Shown here one piece after another: positions 34,801 to 46,163 of a DNA stretch of 64,000 nt. Source of the DNA: Bremerella cremea (GTDB taxonomy: Bacteria; Planctomycetota; Planctomycetia; Pirellulales; Pirellulaceae); NCBI RefSeq assembly GCF_003335505.1, contig NZ_QPEX01000010.1, forward strand, positions 1 to 64,000, written 5' to 3'. Positions within the stretch are counted from its first letter, which is position 1; each line of letters begins with the position of its first letter. Below the pieces are notes generated by a model. The model was not told the origin of the DNA. It saw nothing but the letters and a program-made list of their open reading frames with translations, and did not search any database. Both the position numbers and the translations under genes were made by a program.

Positions 34801-35244
34801 TTACTTGGCAAATAGGCGTCCCATGTCGGAGAATCCTTTGATTTCGATCGGGTTGCCAGAGGGATCGAAGAAAAACATCGTCCCTTGTTCGCCCGGTTCA
34901 CCGGCAAAGCGAATGTAAGGTGCGATCACGAACTCGATCCCTTTTTCCTTGAGCTGGGCTGCGAGTGTTTCCCAGGTTGCTAAATCCAGTACTACACCAA
35001 AGTGCGGGACAGGAACTCCGTGCCCGTCGACTTCGTTGTAATGAATGGAATGCGCCGACTTGTTAGGGTTCAGGTGGCAAACAAACTGATGACCAAAGAA
35101 ATCAAAGTCGACCCACGTATCGCTACTGCGTCCTTCAGGGCAGCCCAGCAAACCGCCGTAAAACTCGCGTGCGGCAGCCAAATCGTGGACTTGGACCGCC
35201 AAGTGGAAGGGGCGAAGCGCGGTTTGAGGGACGGTGGTTGTCAT
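34801..35244 (-). CDS. VOC-family (glyoxalase-like) protein
   Basis: A 147-residue single-chain VOC protein with two beta-alpha-beta-beta-beta modules: FHLAVQVHDLAAAREFYGGLLG at the start and HFGVVLDLATWETLAAQLKEKG in the second half, closing with MFFFDPSGNPIEIKGF (metal-ligand Glu). The first-module His and the second-module His and Glu could bind a metal. Substrate unknown; a dioxygenase or lyase. It lies 117 bp upstream of dgcN in the same direction and divergent from the sigma-54 activator. Confidence 0.82.
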   Translation of the reverse strand: MTTTVPQTALRPFHLAVQVHDLAAAREFYGGLLGCPEGRSSDTWVDFDFFGHQFVCHLNPNKSAHSIHYNEVDGHGVPVPHFGVVLDLATWETLAAQLKEKGIEFVIAPYIRFAGEPGEQGTMFFFDPSGNPIEIKGFSDMGRLFAK

Positions 35245-35397
35245 GTTTTGCGTTTCCTTGGCAGCAAAGGTCGAAACGGTTCCATCTTCGGCCAGATTTG
35301 GGCGAAGGCTACTTGGCAGTTGGTTGCTGGCCCGTTATGCAAGAATCGTACCGGACTGACCCAACATGGGTTCGGAAAGCGAAACTAGGACAGCGGA

Positions 35398-36771
35398 ATG
35401 AGCTTGACCCAGCGGCAGAAAATTTTATTCATCGACGACATCCCGGCGTTTTGCGAAGAGATGGTCGCCACGCTGCAAAGCGAACAGCTTGACGCCGTGT
35501 CGATGCTTAGCCCCCACGAGGCGATTTCTAAGATTGTACGGGGGGATTTCGATTTGGTGATTACCACCCTGGTGATCGCCGAAATGGGCGGTTTCGAGAT
35601 CATTCGTCGCCTGCGGGGGGCCGGTTGCCGGGTGCCAATCATCATGATTACTGGCTTCGGCACCGATCAATCGGCCATCGAAGCGGCCCGCTTGGGGGTA
35701 GCCGATTATCTGACCAAACCGGTCGAGAAGACCGAGCTTGTTGCCCGCGTACGACGCGTGTTGGCCGAGCATGCCCCGCGCGCGCCAGAGCGTCCTAAGT
35801 CGTTGGCGCGTATGATCTCTGGCGATTGGCAGATGAGCGCGATCTTCGACAAAGTGAAGACCGTCGCCCCGTCCGATAGCCGCGTGTTGATCTTGGGGGA
35901 AACCGGCAGCGGGAAGCAGTTGTTGGCCCATGCCATTCATCAGCAAAGCCGCCGCGCGCAAGAGCCGTTTGTGGAAGTCAACTGCGCCGCGATCCCCGCT
36001 AACCTGCTAGAAAGCGAACTATTCGGTCACGAGGAAGGGGCGTTCACCGGGGCCTCGAAGCGGCGGATCGGACGGTTCGAAGCGGCAGGCAAAGGGACGA
36101 TTTTTCTCGACGAAATTGGCGAATTGAGCTTCGAGCTGCAGTCGAAACTGCTGCACGTTCTCGACAGCGGCAAGTTCACCCGCGTAGGTGGCGGGAACGA
36201 TATGATCAGCCGGGCCCGCTTGGTCTCGGCGACCAATCGCGACCTGATGCAAGAGGTCGAAGCTGGTCGCTTTCGGGCCGATTTGTATTACCGCTTGAAC
36301 GTCATCTCGATCGAGCTGCCACCGCTGCGCGAGCGACCAGGCGACATCGGCATTTTAGCTCAGCACTTTATCAATCAGTTCGTGACAGAAGGTCAACAAC
36401 CACCAACCTTTACGCCAGCGGCGGTCGAAGCGTTGCGGCAGTACAACTGGCCCGGCAACGTGCGCGAACTGCAGAACTTCGCCGAACAACTGGCCGTGCT
36501 GCATGCTGGGGCAAGGATCGAGGCGACCGATTTGCCTGCACGAATTTTGCGTCCCCCTACCCGTTCAGCCCCGGCCGCTCGCGTGTCGCCACCCGCCGAG
36601 CGGCTGCCATTTCGCGAAGCTCGCGACCAGTTCGAGAAAGATTATCTCTTGAAAGCGATCGAGGAGGCGAATGGCAACATGGCCGAAGGGGCACGGCTGG
36701 CAGGGATGGACCGAGGCCAGTTTTATCGCCTGGCCAAACGCCATGGCTTGACTCCGAACGGGGAGGAATAA
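35398..36771 (+). CDS. NtrC-family sigma-54 activator with receiver lacking the phospho-acceptor
   Basis: A 457-residue three-domain regulator. The receiver (1-125) has the early acidic pair in ILFIDD, the Thr in MITGFG and the Lys in YLTKPVEK, but the site of the phosphorylated Asp is Thr57 (DLVITTLV instead of LTDL). The AAA domain has Walker A GETGSGKQ (about 167-174), the sigma-54-contacting GAFTGA, and Walker B GTIFLDEIGEL. The C-terminus is a Fis-type HTH (GARLAGMDRGQFYRLAKRHG). It should activate sigma-54 promoters; phosphorylation cannot follow the usual route. Downstream gene is nhaC. Confidence 0.9.
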   Translation: MSLTQRQKILFIDDIPAFCEEMVATLQSEQLDAVSMLSPHEAISKIVRGDFDLVITTLVIAEMGGFEIIRRLRGAGCRVPIIMITGFGTDQSAIEAARLGVADYLTKPVEKTELVARVRRVLAEHAPRAPERPKSLARMISGDWQMSAIFDKVKTVAPSDSRVLILGETGSGKQLLAHAIHQQSRRAQEPFVEVNCAAIPANLLESELFGHEEGAFTGASKRRIGRFEAAGKGTIFLDEIGELSFELQSKLLHVLDSGKFTRVGGGNDMISRARLVSATNRDLMQEVEAGRFRADLYYRLNVISIELPPLRERPGDIGILAQHFINQFVTEGQQPPTFTPAAVEALRQYNWPGNVRELQNFAEQLAVLHAGARIEATDLPARILRPPTRSAPAARVSPPAERLPFREARDQFEKDYLLKAIEEANGNMAEGARLAGMDRGQFYRLAKRHGLTPNGEE

Positions 36772-37121
36772 AACGTGCAAAAATTTTTTGCGGACTGTCT
36801 GACGAACGTAGCGGTGAACTTGAAATCGAACTACGTTGTTGACGAATCCACAACATGGCAGTCAACACGTTGACGATTTCGCATCAACCCTAAGAAACGC
36901 AGGAGACACCAAATTGGGAGCCGACTTGCTGACAATCTCCACTTTACGCAATCGAGTCTACGTTCCTTGCAGACCAGACAGAAATTCTGGCTGCTTTGAT
37001 TCAATTACATGCGGTTGTTCGTTGCTTCGGCATCGGGCTTGCTAAACTTGGGACGACCAACGTACCAAGTTCGACCTTCCTTTCATCCTCATCCAATCAA
37101 CGCCATTAGGGAAACAGTTGC
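36772..37121. other. 350-bp leader region of the nhaC gene
   Basis: No gene is supported. The left end has the AT-rich dyad GCAAAAA...TTTTTTGC just after the activator's stop, which could be its terminator. A sigma-54-like promoter lies at 36915-36930. The remaining 190 bp before nhaC would form a long 5' leader; I see no known riboswitch class. Confidence 0.45.
36915..36930 (+). promoter_or_regulatory. candidate sigma-54 promoter
   Basis: TGGGAG-ccgac-TTGCT has the invariant GG (36916-36917) and GC (36928-36929) separated by 10 bases, and a good -12 half (TTGCW), while the -24 half differs from TGGCAC at two positions. It lies between a sigma-54 activator gene and nhaC, about 190 bp before the start of nhaC. 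Confidence 0.35.
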
Positions 37122-38894
37122 TTGAATTCTTCTGATCCAAACAATACCGAACTTGATGACGTGGTCGTCGATACCTCTGGGGCTTTAACTCCGGTGCGTA
37201 ATCGCATTGCCTTTTTTAGTTTGCTGGGCGTGATCCTCGCTATTTCGGCGCTGGTCGGTTTATTTGTCACGCCCACCTGGGTGGTGAAACAATTCCGGGT
37301 CGACTCCAGCACCGTGGAAGAACCTGAGAAGGTGGTGGCAGCGGACCAATCTGGCCTCACCCCGGCAGACATCGAGAACTATCAGAAAGACGGAACCGAG
37401 CCCAAGGAATTGAAGGTGCTGGTCCGCGAGAAGGACGCCGAGGGGGAAACGATCTTCGCGCAGGTGACCGCCAGCAAGCATTACGGCTTGTGGTCGCTCT
37501 TTCCGGCGCTGGTGGCGATCGCCTCGTGTTGGGTTTTTCGGGAACCGTTGACTGCGCTACTGCTGGGGACGATCAGCGGGGCGTTGATTTTGCAGAAGTA
37601 CAACTTCACCCAAGAGGTATTGCTTCCGTCGCTGGCGTCGGTGAAAGCGGCGACGATTTTAATTCTTTACTTGTGGCTGCTGGGGAGCTTATTGGGAATT
37701 TGGGCCCGGACCGGGACTGCTCAGGCATTTGCCGAGTGGACCACCAAGCATTTTGTCCGTGGGCCACGTTCGGCCAAGCTGGTGGCGTGGCTATTGGGCG
37801 TGTTGTTTTTTCAGGGGGGAACGATCAGCACCGTGCTGGTCGGTACCGCTGTGCGTCCGATTTCCGATCAAGAACGCGTCAGCCACGAAGAACTCTCGTA
37901 CATCGTTGACTCGACTGCCTCGCCAATTGCGGTGCTGATCGCCTTTAATGCGTGGCCGACTTACATTCAAAGTTTGATTTATGTGCCTGGGATTGCCTAC
38001 TTGGCGACCGAGGACGATCGGCTGTCGTTCTTTTTCTCATCGTTGCCACTCAGCTTTTATGCCATCTTTGCCGTGCTAAGCACTTTTTTGCTTTCGCTCG
38101 ACATGGCTCCTTTGCTCGGCAAGCGGTTTCGGACGGCGATCGAGCGGGCCCGCACCACGGGTAAGCTCGATCGGCCGGGCAGCGAACCGTTGGCCTTTGT
38201 GGAACCGGCTTCCCAGAAAGTTGCCGTTCACTACAAGCCGCATGCGTTCGACTTTATCGTGCCACTGCTTTTGCTGACCGGAATTGCTGTGGGCAGCTAC
38301 TACCTTTACGGCAAACCCCAGGTTGAATTGGCTTTTTCGTCCGCTTTGCTGGTGGCTGGCAGTATCGCGATGATTCGCGGGATGTCGCTGCAAGATTTGA
38401 TGGCCGGGGTCGGTTCCGGAATGCAAAGCGTGGTGTTTGCCTCGGTAATTTTGATGCTGGCGGTCACCTTAGGCGGCATGACCCAGGCCATTGGCGGCGG
38501 AACCTATCTGGTCGAGCAGTTAGGCAATTCGATTCCTTACTGGGCCCTGCCCACGATATTGTTTTTGCTGGCCATTATTATTTCGTTTTCGACGGGAACC
38601 AGCTTCGGCACTTTTGCTGTGACGTTTCCGCTGGCGATGCCCCTGGCTGCTTCGGTCGCTGGCATGCAGGGACTCGACAACGAATCGCTTTATGTGGCAA
38701 TTTGCTTTGCTTGTGTGCTTAACGGAAGTGTGTTTGGCGACCAGTGCTCGCCCATTTCCGATACCACAGTCCTCAGCGCGATGACCTCGGGAGCCGACCT
38801 GATGGATCACGTGCTGACACAAATTGTGCCGGCCTCGTTCGCGGCCCTGCTGGCGGTTGTTGGCTGGACAGCGATGACCTTGTTTTTCTGCTAA
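37122..38894 (+). CDS. nhaC: NhaC-family Na+/H+ antiporter
   Basis: A 590-residue polytopic membrane protein. NhaC features include the loop FFQGGTISTVLVGTAVRPISD, TASPIAVLIAFNAW and, near the end, FSTGTSFGTFAVTFPLAMP with NGSVFGDQCSPISDTT. After the first helix there is a soluble insert of about 75 residues (about 50-125) not typical of small NhaC. It starts with TTG at 37122, ten bases after AGGGAAA; no ATG is near. The family exchanges Na+ for protons, but related carriers move amino acids or organic acids. The neighbouring gamma-glutamyltranspeptidase gene is 41 bp downstream in the same direction. Confidence 0.85.
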   Translation: MNSSDPNNTELDDVVVDTSGALTPVRNRIAFFSLLGVILAISALVGLFVTPTWVVKQFRVDSSTVEEPEKVVAADQSGLTPADIENYQKDGTEPKELKVLVREKDAEGETIFAQVTASKHYGLWSLFPALVAIASCWVFREPLTALLLGTISGALILQKYNFTQEVLLPSLASVKAATILILYLWLLGSLLGIWARTGTAQAFAEWTTKHFVRGPRSAKLVAWLLGVLFFQGGTISTVLVGTAVRPISDQERVSHEELSYIVDSTASPIAVLIAFNAWPTYIQSLIYVPGIAYLATEDDRLSFFFSSLPLSFYAIFAVLSTFLLSLDMAPLLGKRFRTAIERARTTGKLDRPGSEPLAFVEPASQKVAVHYKPHAFDFIVPLLLLTGIAVGSYYLYGKPQVELAFSSALLVAGSIAMIRGMSLQDLMAGVGSGMQSVVFASVILMLAVTLGGMTQAIGGGTYLVEQLGNSIPYWALPTILFLLAIIISFSTGTSFGTFAVTFPLAMPLAASVAGMQGLDNESLYVAICFACVLNGSVFGDQCSPISDTTVLSAMTSGADLMDHVLTQIVPASFAALLAVVGWTAMTLFFC

Positions 38895-38935
38895 TAAGAA
38901 TTGGTATTGCTTCCTTGGAATTGAAGAATATACGC

Positions 38936-40714
38936 ATGACAAATTACTTCCAAACGCTTCTCCCGCGTCGCCGGGCTATTGTTTCGCTCTCGCTGGTTTG
39001 CCTCACACTGCTGATCATTCCGGTGGCGACCTTGGCCCAGGAAGCCAACCCTCGTCCGCCCCGCGAGCCCGTGAAAGTAGCCACCGGCAAGCAAGGGGTG
39101 GTGGTCACCGATACCCCGTTTGCCTCGGAAGTTGGCCGCGACATCTTGGCCAAAGGGGGCAACGCGGTCGACGCGGCGGTGGCGGTATCGATTGCCTTGC
39201 AGGTCAGTTGGCCCGAAGCTGGCAACATCGGGGGTGGCGGTTTCATGATGATCGCGCAGCCGGATGAAGAAGTGGTTTGCGTCAGCTACCGCGAGAAAGC
39301 CCCGGCTGCCGTCGACGAGTACAGCTTCGATAAGTGGACCGACGAGCATCACGTCTTCATGGCAGGCGTTCCGGGAACGGTTCGCGGCTTGGCCTTGGCT
39401 CACGAAAAATATGGCAAGCTGCCATGGAAAGATCTGATCGAGCCGTCGATCGTCGCCTCGCGCGATGGTTTGAAAGTAGATGGCTACCTGGCCTACTCGC
39501 TGAACTCGGTATTGCTGCAAGATTACATTCAAAAAGGGGAACGCTTCGCCGAGTTGCGGCGGGTTTATGGCCATCCGGAAGGGCGACCTTGGCGGGCAGG
39601 CGATACGCTGGTACAGCCAGACCTGGCGGTCTCGTTGACTTTGATCGCCGAAGAAGGTCCGAAAGCTTTTTACGAAGGGCCCATCGCCGATAAGATCGTT
39701 GAAGAGATGAAACGTGGCGGCGGGGTGATGACCAAGCAAGACCTGAAAGATTACACCGCCAAGGTGCAAACGCCCGTCAAGGCCGATTTCGGGCCTTACA
39801 CCATTTACGGCGCCGCGCCTCCTTCTTCCGGCGGCACCACGGTTTTGATTCAGATGCAGATCATCGAAGCCCTCGACTTTCCGACCGACCAAAAAGAGTA
39901 TTGGACCGCCCAACAAGTTCATTTGCTGACCGAAGCCATTCGACGTGGCTTCCGCGAACGAGCGGCTTGGTTAGGCGATCCTGATTACGTTACGATTCCC
40001 GAGCATTTGCTCACCAAAGAGCACGCCAAGAAACTGGCCGAAACGATCGACCCTTACAAAGCGACCCCCAGCACCGAGATCGCCGGGGACATCAAGTTGA
40101 CCGATGGCCCATACGAAAGCCCGCAGACGACCCACTTTTCAGTGATCGACAAAGATGGCGTGGCGGTCAGCAGCACCTACACCTTGGAAGGGACGTTCGG
40201 CTGCCGGATTGTGGTGCCGGGAACGGGCTTTCTGCTGAACAACGAAATGGGGGATTTCAACTGGTACCCTGGTTACACCAACCACGAAGGGAAGATCGGT
40301 ACCAAGCCTAATCGCCTGGCCCCTGGCAAGCGGATGCTGAGTTCGATGTCGCCGACCATCGTTCTGCAAGATGGCAAGCCCAAGCTGTTGATCGGCAGCC
40401 CTGGCGGACGAACGATTATCAACACCGTGACCGAAATCTTGGTGCAAACGTTGGTCTTAAATCGTTCGCTGGAAGAAGCGATCGATGGCCCCCGTTTCCA
40501 TCACCAGTGGTTCCCCGATGAGATTCGGTTCGAGAAGCTCGACGATGGCGTCTTTACCAAGATCATTCCCGACCTAGAGGCCCGTGGCTACAAGGTCGAT
40601 CCTGGTCGCGGTCGCCAGGGATGTGCCCAGGGAATTATTGTTGATACGGAAACTGGGGTCGCCAAAGGAGTTGGGGATTGGCGTCGCGGCAGCTCGGCTT
40701 TGGCGGTTGAATAG
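38936..40714 (+). CDS. ggt: gamma-glutamyltranspeptidase
   Basis: A 592-residue exported GGT precursor. The signal peptide ends ATLAQ near residue 34. The autoprocessing site is the Thr of QTTHFSVIDKDG (Thr398), which becomes the N-terminal nucleophile of the small subunit; the conserved GTGFLLNNEMGDF, LSSMSPTIV and GSPGGRTIINTV follow. Large-subunit blocks AASTA-like GGNAVDAAVA and GIGGGGFM (here NIGGGGFMM) are present. In the periplasm it hydrolyses or transfers gamma-glutamyl groups from glutathione-like compounds or gamma-linked peptides. The start at 38936 gives a proper signal sequence. Confidence 0.92.
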   Translation: MTNYFQTLLPRRRAIVSLSLVCLTLLIIPVATLAQEANPRPPREPVKVATGKQGVVVTDTPFASEVGRDILAKGGNAVDAAVAVSIALQVSWPEAGNIGGGGFMMIAQPDEEVVCVSYREKAPAAVDEYSFDKWTDEHHVFMAGVPGTVRGLALAHEKYGKLPWKDLIEPSIVASRDGLKVDGYLAYSLNSVLLQDYIQKGERFAELRRVYGHPEGRPWRAGDTLVQPDLAVSLTLIAEEGPKAFYEGPIADKIVEEMKRGGGVMTKQDLKDYTAKVQTPVKADFGPYTIYGAAPPSSGGTTVLIQMQIIEALDFPTDQKEYWTAQQVHLLTEAIRRGFRERAAWLGDPDYVTIPEHLLTKEHAKKLAETIDPYKATPSTEIAGDIKLTDGPYESPQTTHFSVIDKDGVAVSSTYTLEGTFGCRIVVPGTGFLLNNEMGDFNWYPGYTNHEGKIGTKPNRLAPGKRMLSSMSPTIVLQDGKPKLLIGSPGGRTIINTVTEILVQTLVLNRSLEEAIDGPRFHHQWFPDEIRFEKLDDGVFTKIIPDLEARGYKVDPGRGRQGCAQGIIVDTETGVAKGVGDWRRGSSALAVE

Positions 40715-40944
40715 CAAAAGACCGGGAAAAAGTAGCCGACAGCCCCCCAACTAGCGCCGCAATCATGGGCCAAGGGGTGTATACTAGGCATTGATCGGCC
40801 TGAATAAACCGTTGCCATGCTCTCGCTTTTGTTGAGCATGGCGACTCAGGCGGTTCGTTTAGCCGAGGCAATCCACTAGCAAGCGTCGCGTGTCATGTTG
40901 AGGGACGCAGACGTCCTTAGTTTGGTAAACACCTGGGGGCAATC

Positions 40945-42117
40945 ATGCCTCTACGAGCCTTTGATTTTGTGGGAACGGAGAGGATGTCGAACCATCGTCC
41001 GCGCTATTTCCTGATTGGCACGCTGGCATTCGTGGCAACTGGCCTGCTTAGCAGCATGCTTTTAGCCCAAGGGGGAACGCCCTATTTTTATCCTCCTTCG
41101 CAAACCATGCACACGTGGAAAGGCAAAGGAGGAAGCCTCGTCTTCTCGGGCCGAGCGGTCGAGCGCAAAGGGGATTTCATTTCGTTCAAGACGTCGAAGA
41201 ATATTGAAATCACGTTGCCGCTGAAATATCTGAGCCAAGATGACCACGACTATCTGAATCATCTGGCCGGAAATGGCCCCGCTCCGGCCGCCACAAGTCG
41301 GCCTTCTGATAGCCAGCCTGCTCCGGCAGGGATGACGCCGGTGGGCATGACCCCCGTGGAAGAGAACGACGGCGAAGCACCGCCCGCCGATTTCTTCGGA
41401 CCTTCGCCTGGCCCTGCCACTGGCGGCGAAGATCCTTTCAGTGAGAATCCTTTTCAAGAGGTGCCGGCCGACTCAGCAACTGGCAGCCCAGGGCAACTTT
41501 ACAAGCAAGGGGACGAGATCGAGATTGTCGACGACGGTACCTGGTACTCCGGAACTATCCTGGCAGTTCGCCCGGCGGATAACACCTATTACGTGAGATT
41601 CAGCAAGTCCGATATTCCTTTCTCAAGGTGGGTCTCTGCCCAGGATCTTCGTCTACCTGGCGGAGCACAGCCGAGCGACATGCCCAGTCAGCCGTTGGCG
41701 GAAGATCCTTTTACCGAGAAGAAACCAACCTCGGTGACCACTCAAGAGGTGATGGTCGACTCGCAATTGGCGGTTGGTTATATGATTGGAGCGGTGAAAA
41801 AGGGAGACACGATCCGGCTGAGCTACATCAGTGGCAAATGGAAAGCCTGGGGACGCTTGGCTTCGGAATCGCCCGATGCAGAATACATTGGTGGCGGTGA
41901 GAAATGCCGCTTGGCCCTCAGTGCGCTGGAAAATCAATCGGAAATCGTCAAGCTGGCGGTTGTACCCGGTATGACCGACATTCGGCCATTCACTTGGACC
42001 GCGGACAAAGACTATCCGACCGTCTTTCTGCAAATTAACGACACCGACGGTGACTTTTCCAGCAACCCACCTAGCGATGTGAAGTATTCGCTTTCGATTG
42101 AAAAACCGCTGGAATAG
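40945..42117 (+). CDS. exported SHD1-domain protein
   Basis: A 390-residue protein with an N-terminal membrane or signal segment (YFLIGTLAFVATGLLSSMLLA). Residues about 55-110 match the SLA1-homology-1 (SHD1) domain common in planctomycetes (TWKGKGGSLVFSGRAVERKG, ITLPLKYLSQDDHDYL). A Pro-rich linker follows, then a small SH3/Tudor-like barrel (GDEIEIVDDGTWYSGTILAV) and a C-terminal beta region of unknown type. It is probably periplasmic or surface-bound. Starts at 40945 and 40984 (MSNHRPRY) are both possible; GGGGG precedes the first. Function unknown. Confidence 0.75.
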   Translation: MPLRAFDFVGTERMSNHRPRYFLIGTLAFVATGLLSSMLLAQGGTPYFYPPSQTMHTWKGKGGSLVFSGRAVERKGDFISFKTSKNIEITLPLKYLSQDDHDYLNHLAGNGPAPAATSRPSDSQPAPAGMTPVGMTPVEENDGEAPPADFFGPSPGPATGGEDPFSENPFQEVPADSATGSPGQLYKQGDEIEIVDDGTWYSGTILAVRPADNTYYVRFSKSDIPFSRWVSAQDLRLPGGAQPSDMPSQPLAEDPFTEKKPTSVTTQEVMVDSQLAVGYMIGAVKKGDTIRLSYISGKWKAWGRLASESPDAEYIGGGEKCRLALSALENQSEIVKLAVVPGMTDIRPFTWTADKDYPTVFLQINDTDGDFSSNPPSDVKYSLSIEKPLE

Positions 42118-42150
42118 CTCGTTGCTCTTTGGCTGACCTGCACCAATAAA

Positions 42151-42184
42151 GAAACCGGCCCTGCCCAGAATAGACGCCGGTTTC
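42151..42184 (+). terminator. hairpin between convergent genes
   Basis: GAAACCGGC (42151-42159) and GCCGGTTTC (42176-42184) form a perfect 9-bp stem with a 16-nt loop, 34 bp past the SHD1 gene and about 100 bp past the convergent lipoprotein gene. No clean T-run follows. Confidence 0.45.
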
Positions 42185-42282
42185 GGTTGGGGCTTTCGCC
42201 CAGTTTCTAACGACGACAACGCCGCCAAGCTAACAGGGGCGCCCCATAGAAGCCCCCGATTCGTGCCAGGCCTCAATAGTGC

Positions 42283-42789
42283 TTAGTGGTCGTGTCCGTG
42301 ATCATGGTCGTGATCATGATCATGCTTGACATTTCCACGGAACTGTTTGCCTGCGATGGTGACAACCAACACGGTTTCGGCTCCATCTTCGTCAAACGCT
42401 TCGGCCAAGTCCGTTTCGCTGGAGGTGAACTTCGCGGCTTTGCCATCGGCGGCATCAGCGGCAGCAAGCTTGAATTGGGCCGCTTCGTCGCCAGCTTTGA
42501 CGTTGAGCGTCAACTCTTCGGCTTCAATGGCCACCGGCTCTTTCCCGGCTGCGTCTAACAGGTAAATAGTGACCGTTCCGGCCTCGTCGTCGTGTACGAG
42601 TTCGGCGTGGTACTCTTCTTCGCCCAGCTCGATCAGCGTGCCATGGTGGGGGCCTTCCGACGCGTGATCGTGCCCTTCTTCGCTGACGTCGTGATCGTCG
42701 GTTTTCGAGGGGGAACCGCCACAGCCGGTCAGGCCAATCGTAACAACGCCCGCCAAAAGCAGGTGCGAGAGCAAGGTAATTTGTCGCAT
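42283..42789 (-). CDS. lipoprotein with His-rich tail, metal-binding candidate
   Basis: A 168-residue lipoprotein. The signal ends with a lipobox GLTGC, followed by a His/Asp-rich start (DDHDVSEEGHDHASEGPHHG), a compact beta domain (about 50-150; YHAELVHDDEAGTVTIYLLD) and a C-terminal metal-binding tail of alternating His-Asp. It lies 97 bp downstream of the first RND pump gene on the same strand and is best read as a periplasmic metal-buffering or chaperone protein of that efflux operon, by analogy with CusF-like partners, although the fold differs. Confidence 0.8.
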   Translation of the reverse strand: MRQITLLSHLLLAGVVTIGLTGCGGSPSKTDDHDVSEEGHDHASEGPHHGTLIELGEEEYHAELVHDDEAGTVTIYLLDAAGKEPVAIEAEELTLNVKAGDEAAQFKLAAADAADGKAAKFTSSETDLAEAFDEDGAETVLVVTIAGKQFRGNVKHDHDHDHDHGHDH

Positions 42790-42886
42790 GATTTCGAATT
42801 CCTTTGCGTAGGATACTTGGTATGAGCCTTACGAGTGAGCGAGATCGACGACTCCGAGCGATCTCGCGTAACGAAAATGGTTGTTT

Positions 42887-46096
<3,210 letters not shown>

Positions 46097-46163
46097 AGGG
46101 ATGACTCCGAAGCGGTGGCGAATGGTAGGGATCAGGACTAGTGCGACGTGTATCTTGGAAGCA

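Noticed and set aside
36772..37121. Riboswitch in the nhaC leader
   Set aside because: No conserved core of a Na+, Li+ or other known riboswitch class could be recognised by eye; only a sigma-54-like promoter is reported.
38891..39922. 343-residue reverse frame antisense to ggt
   Set aside because: Opposite an intact gamma-glutamyltranspeptidase; shadow composition.
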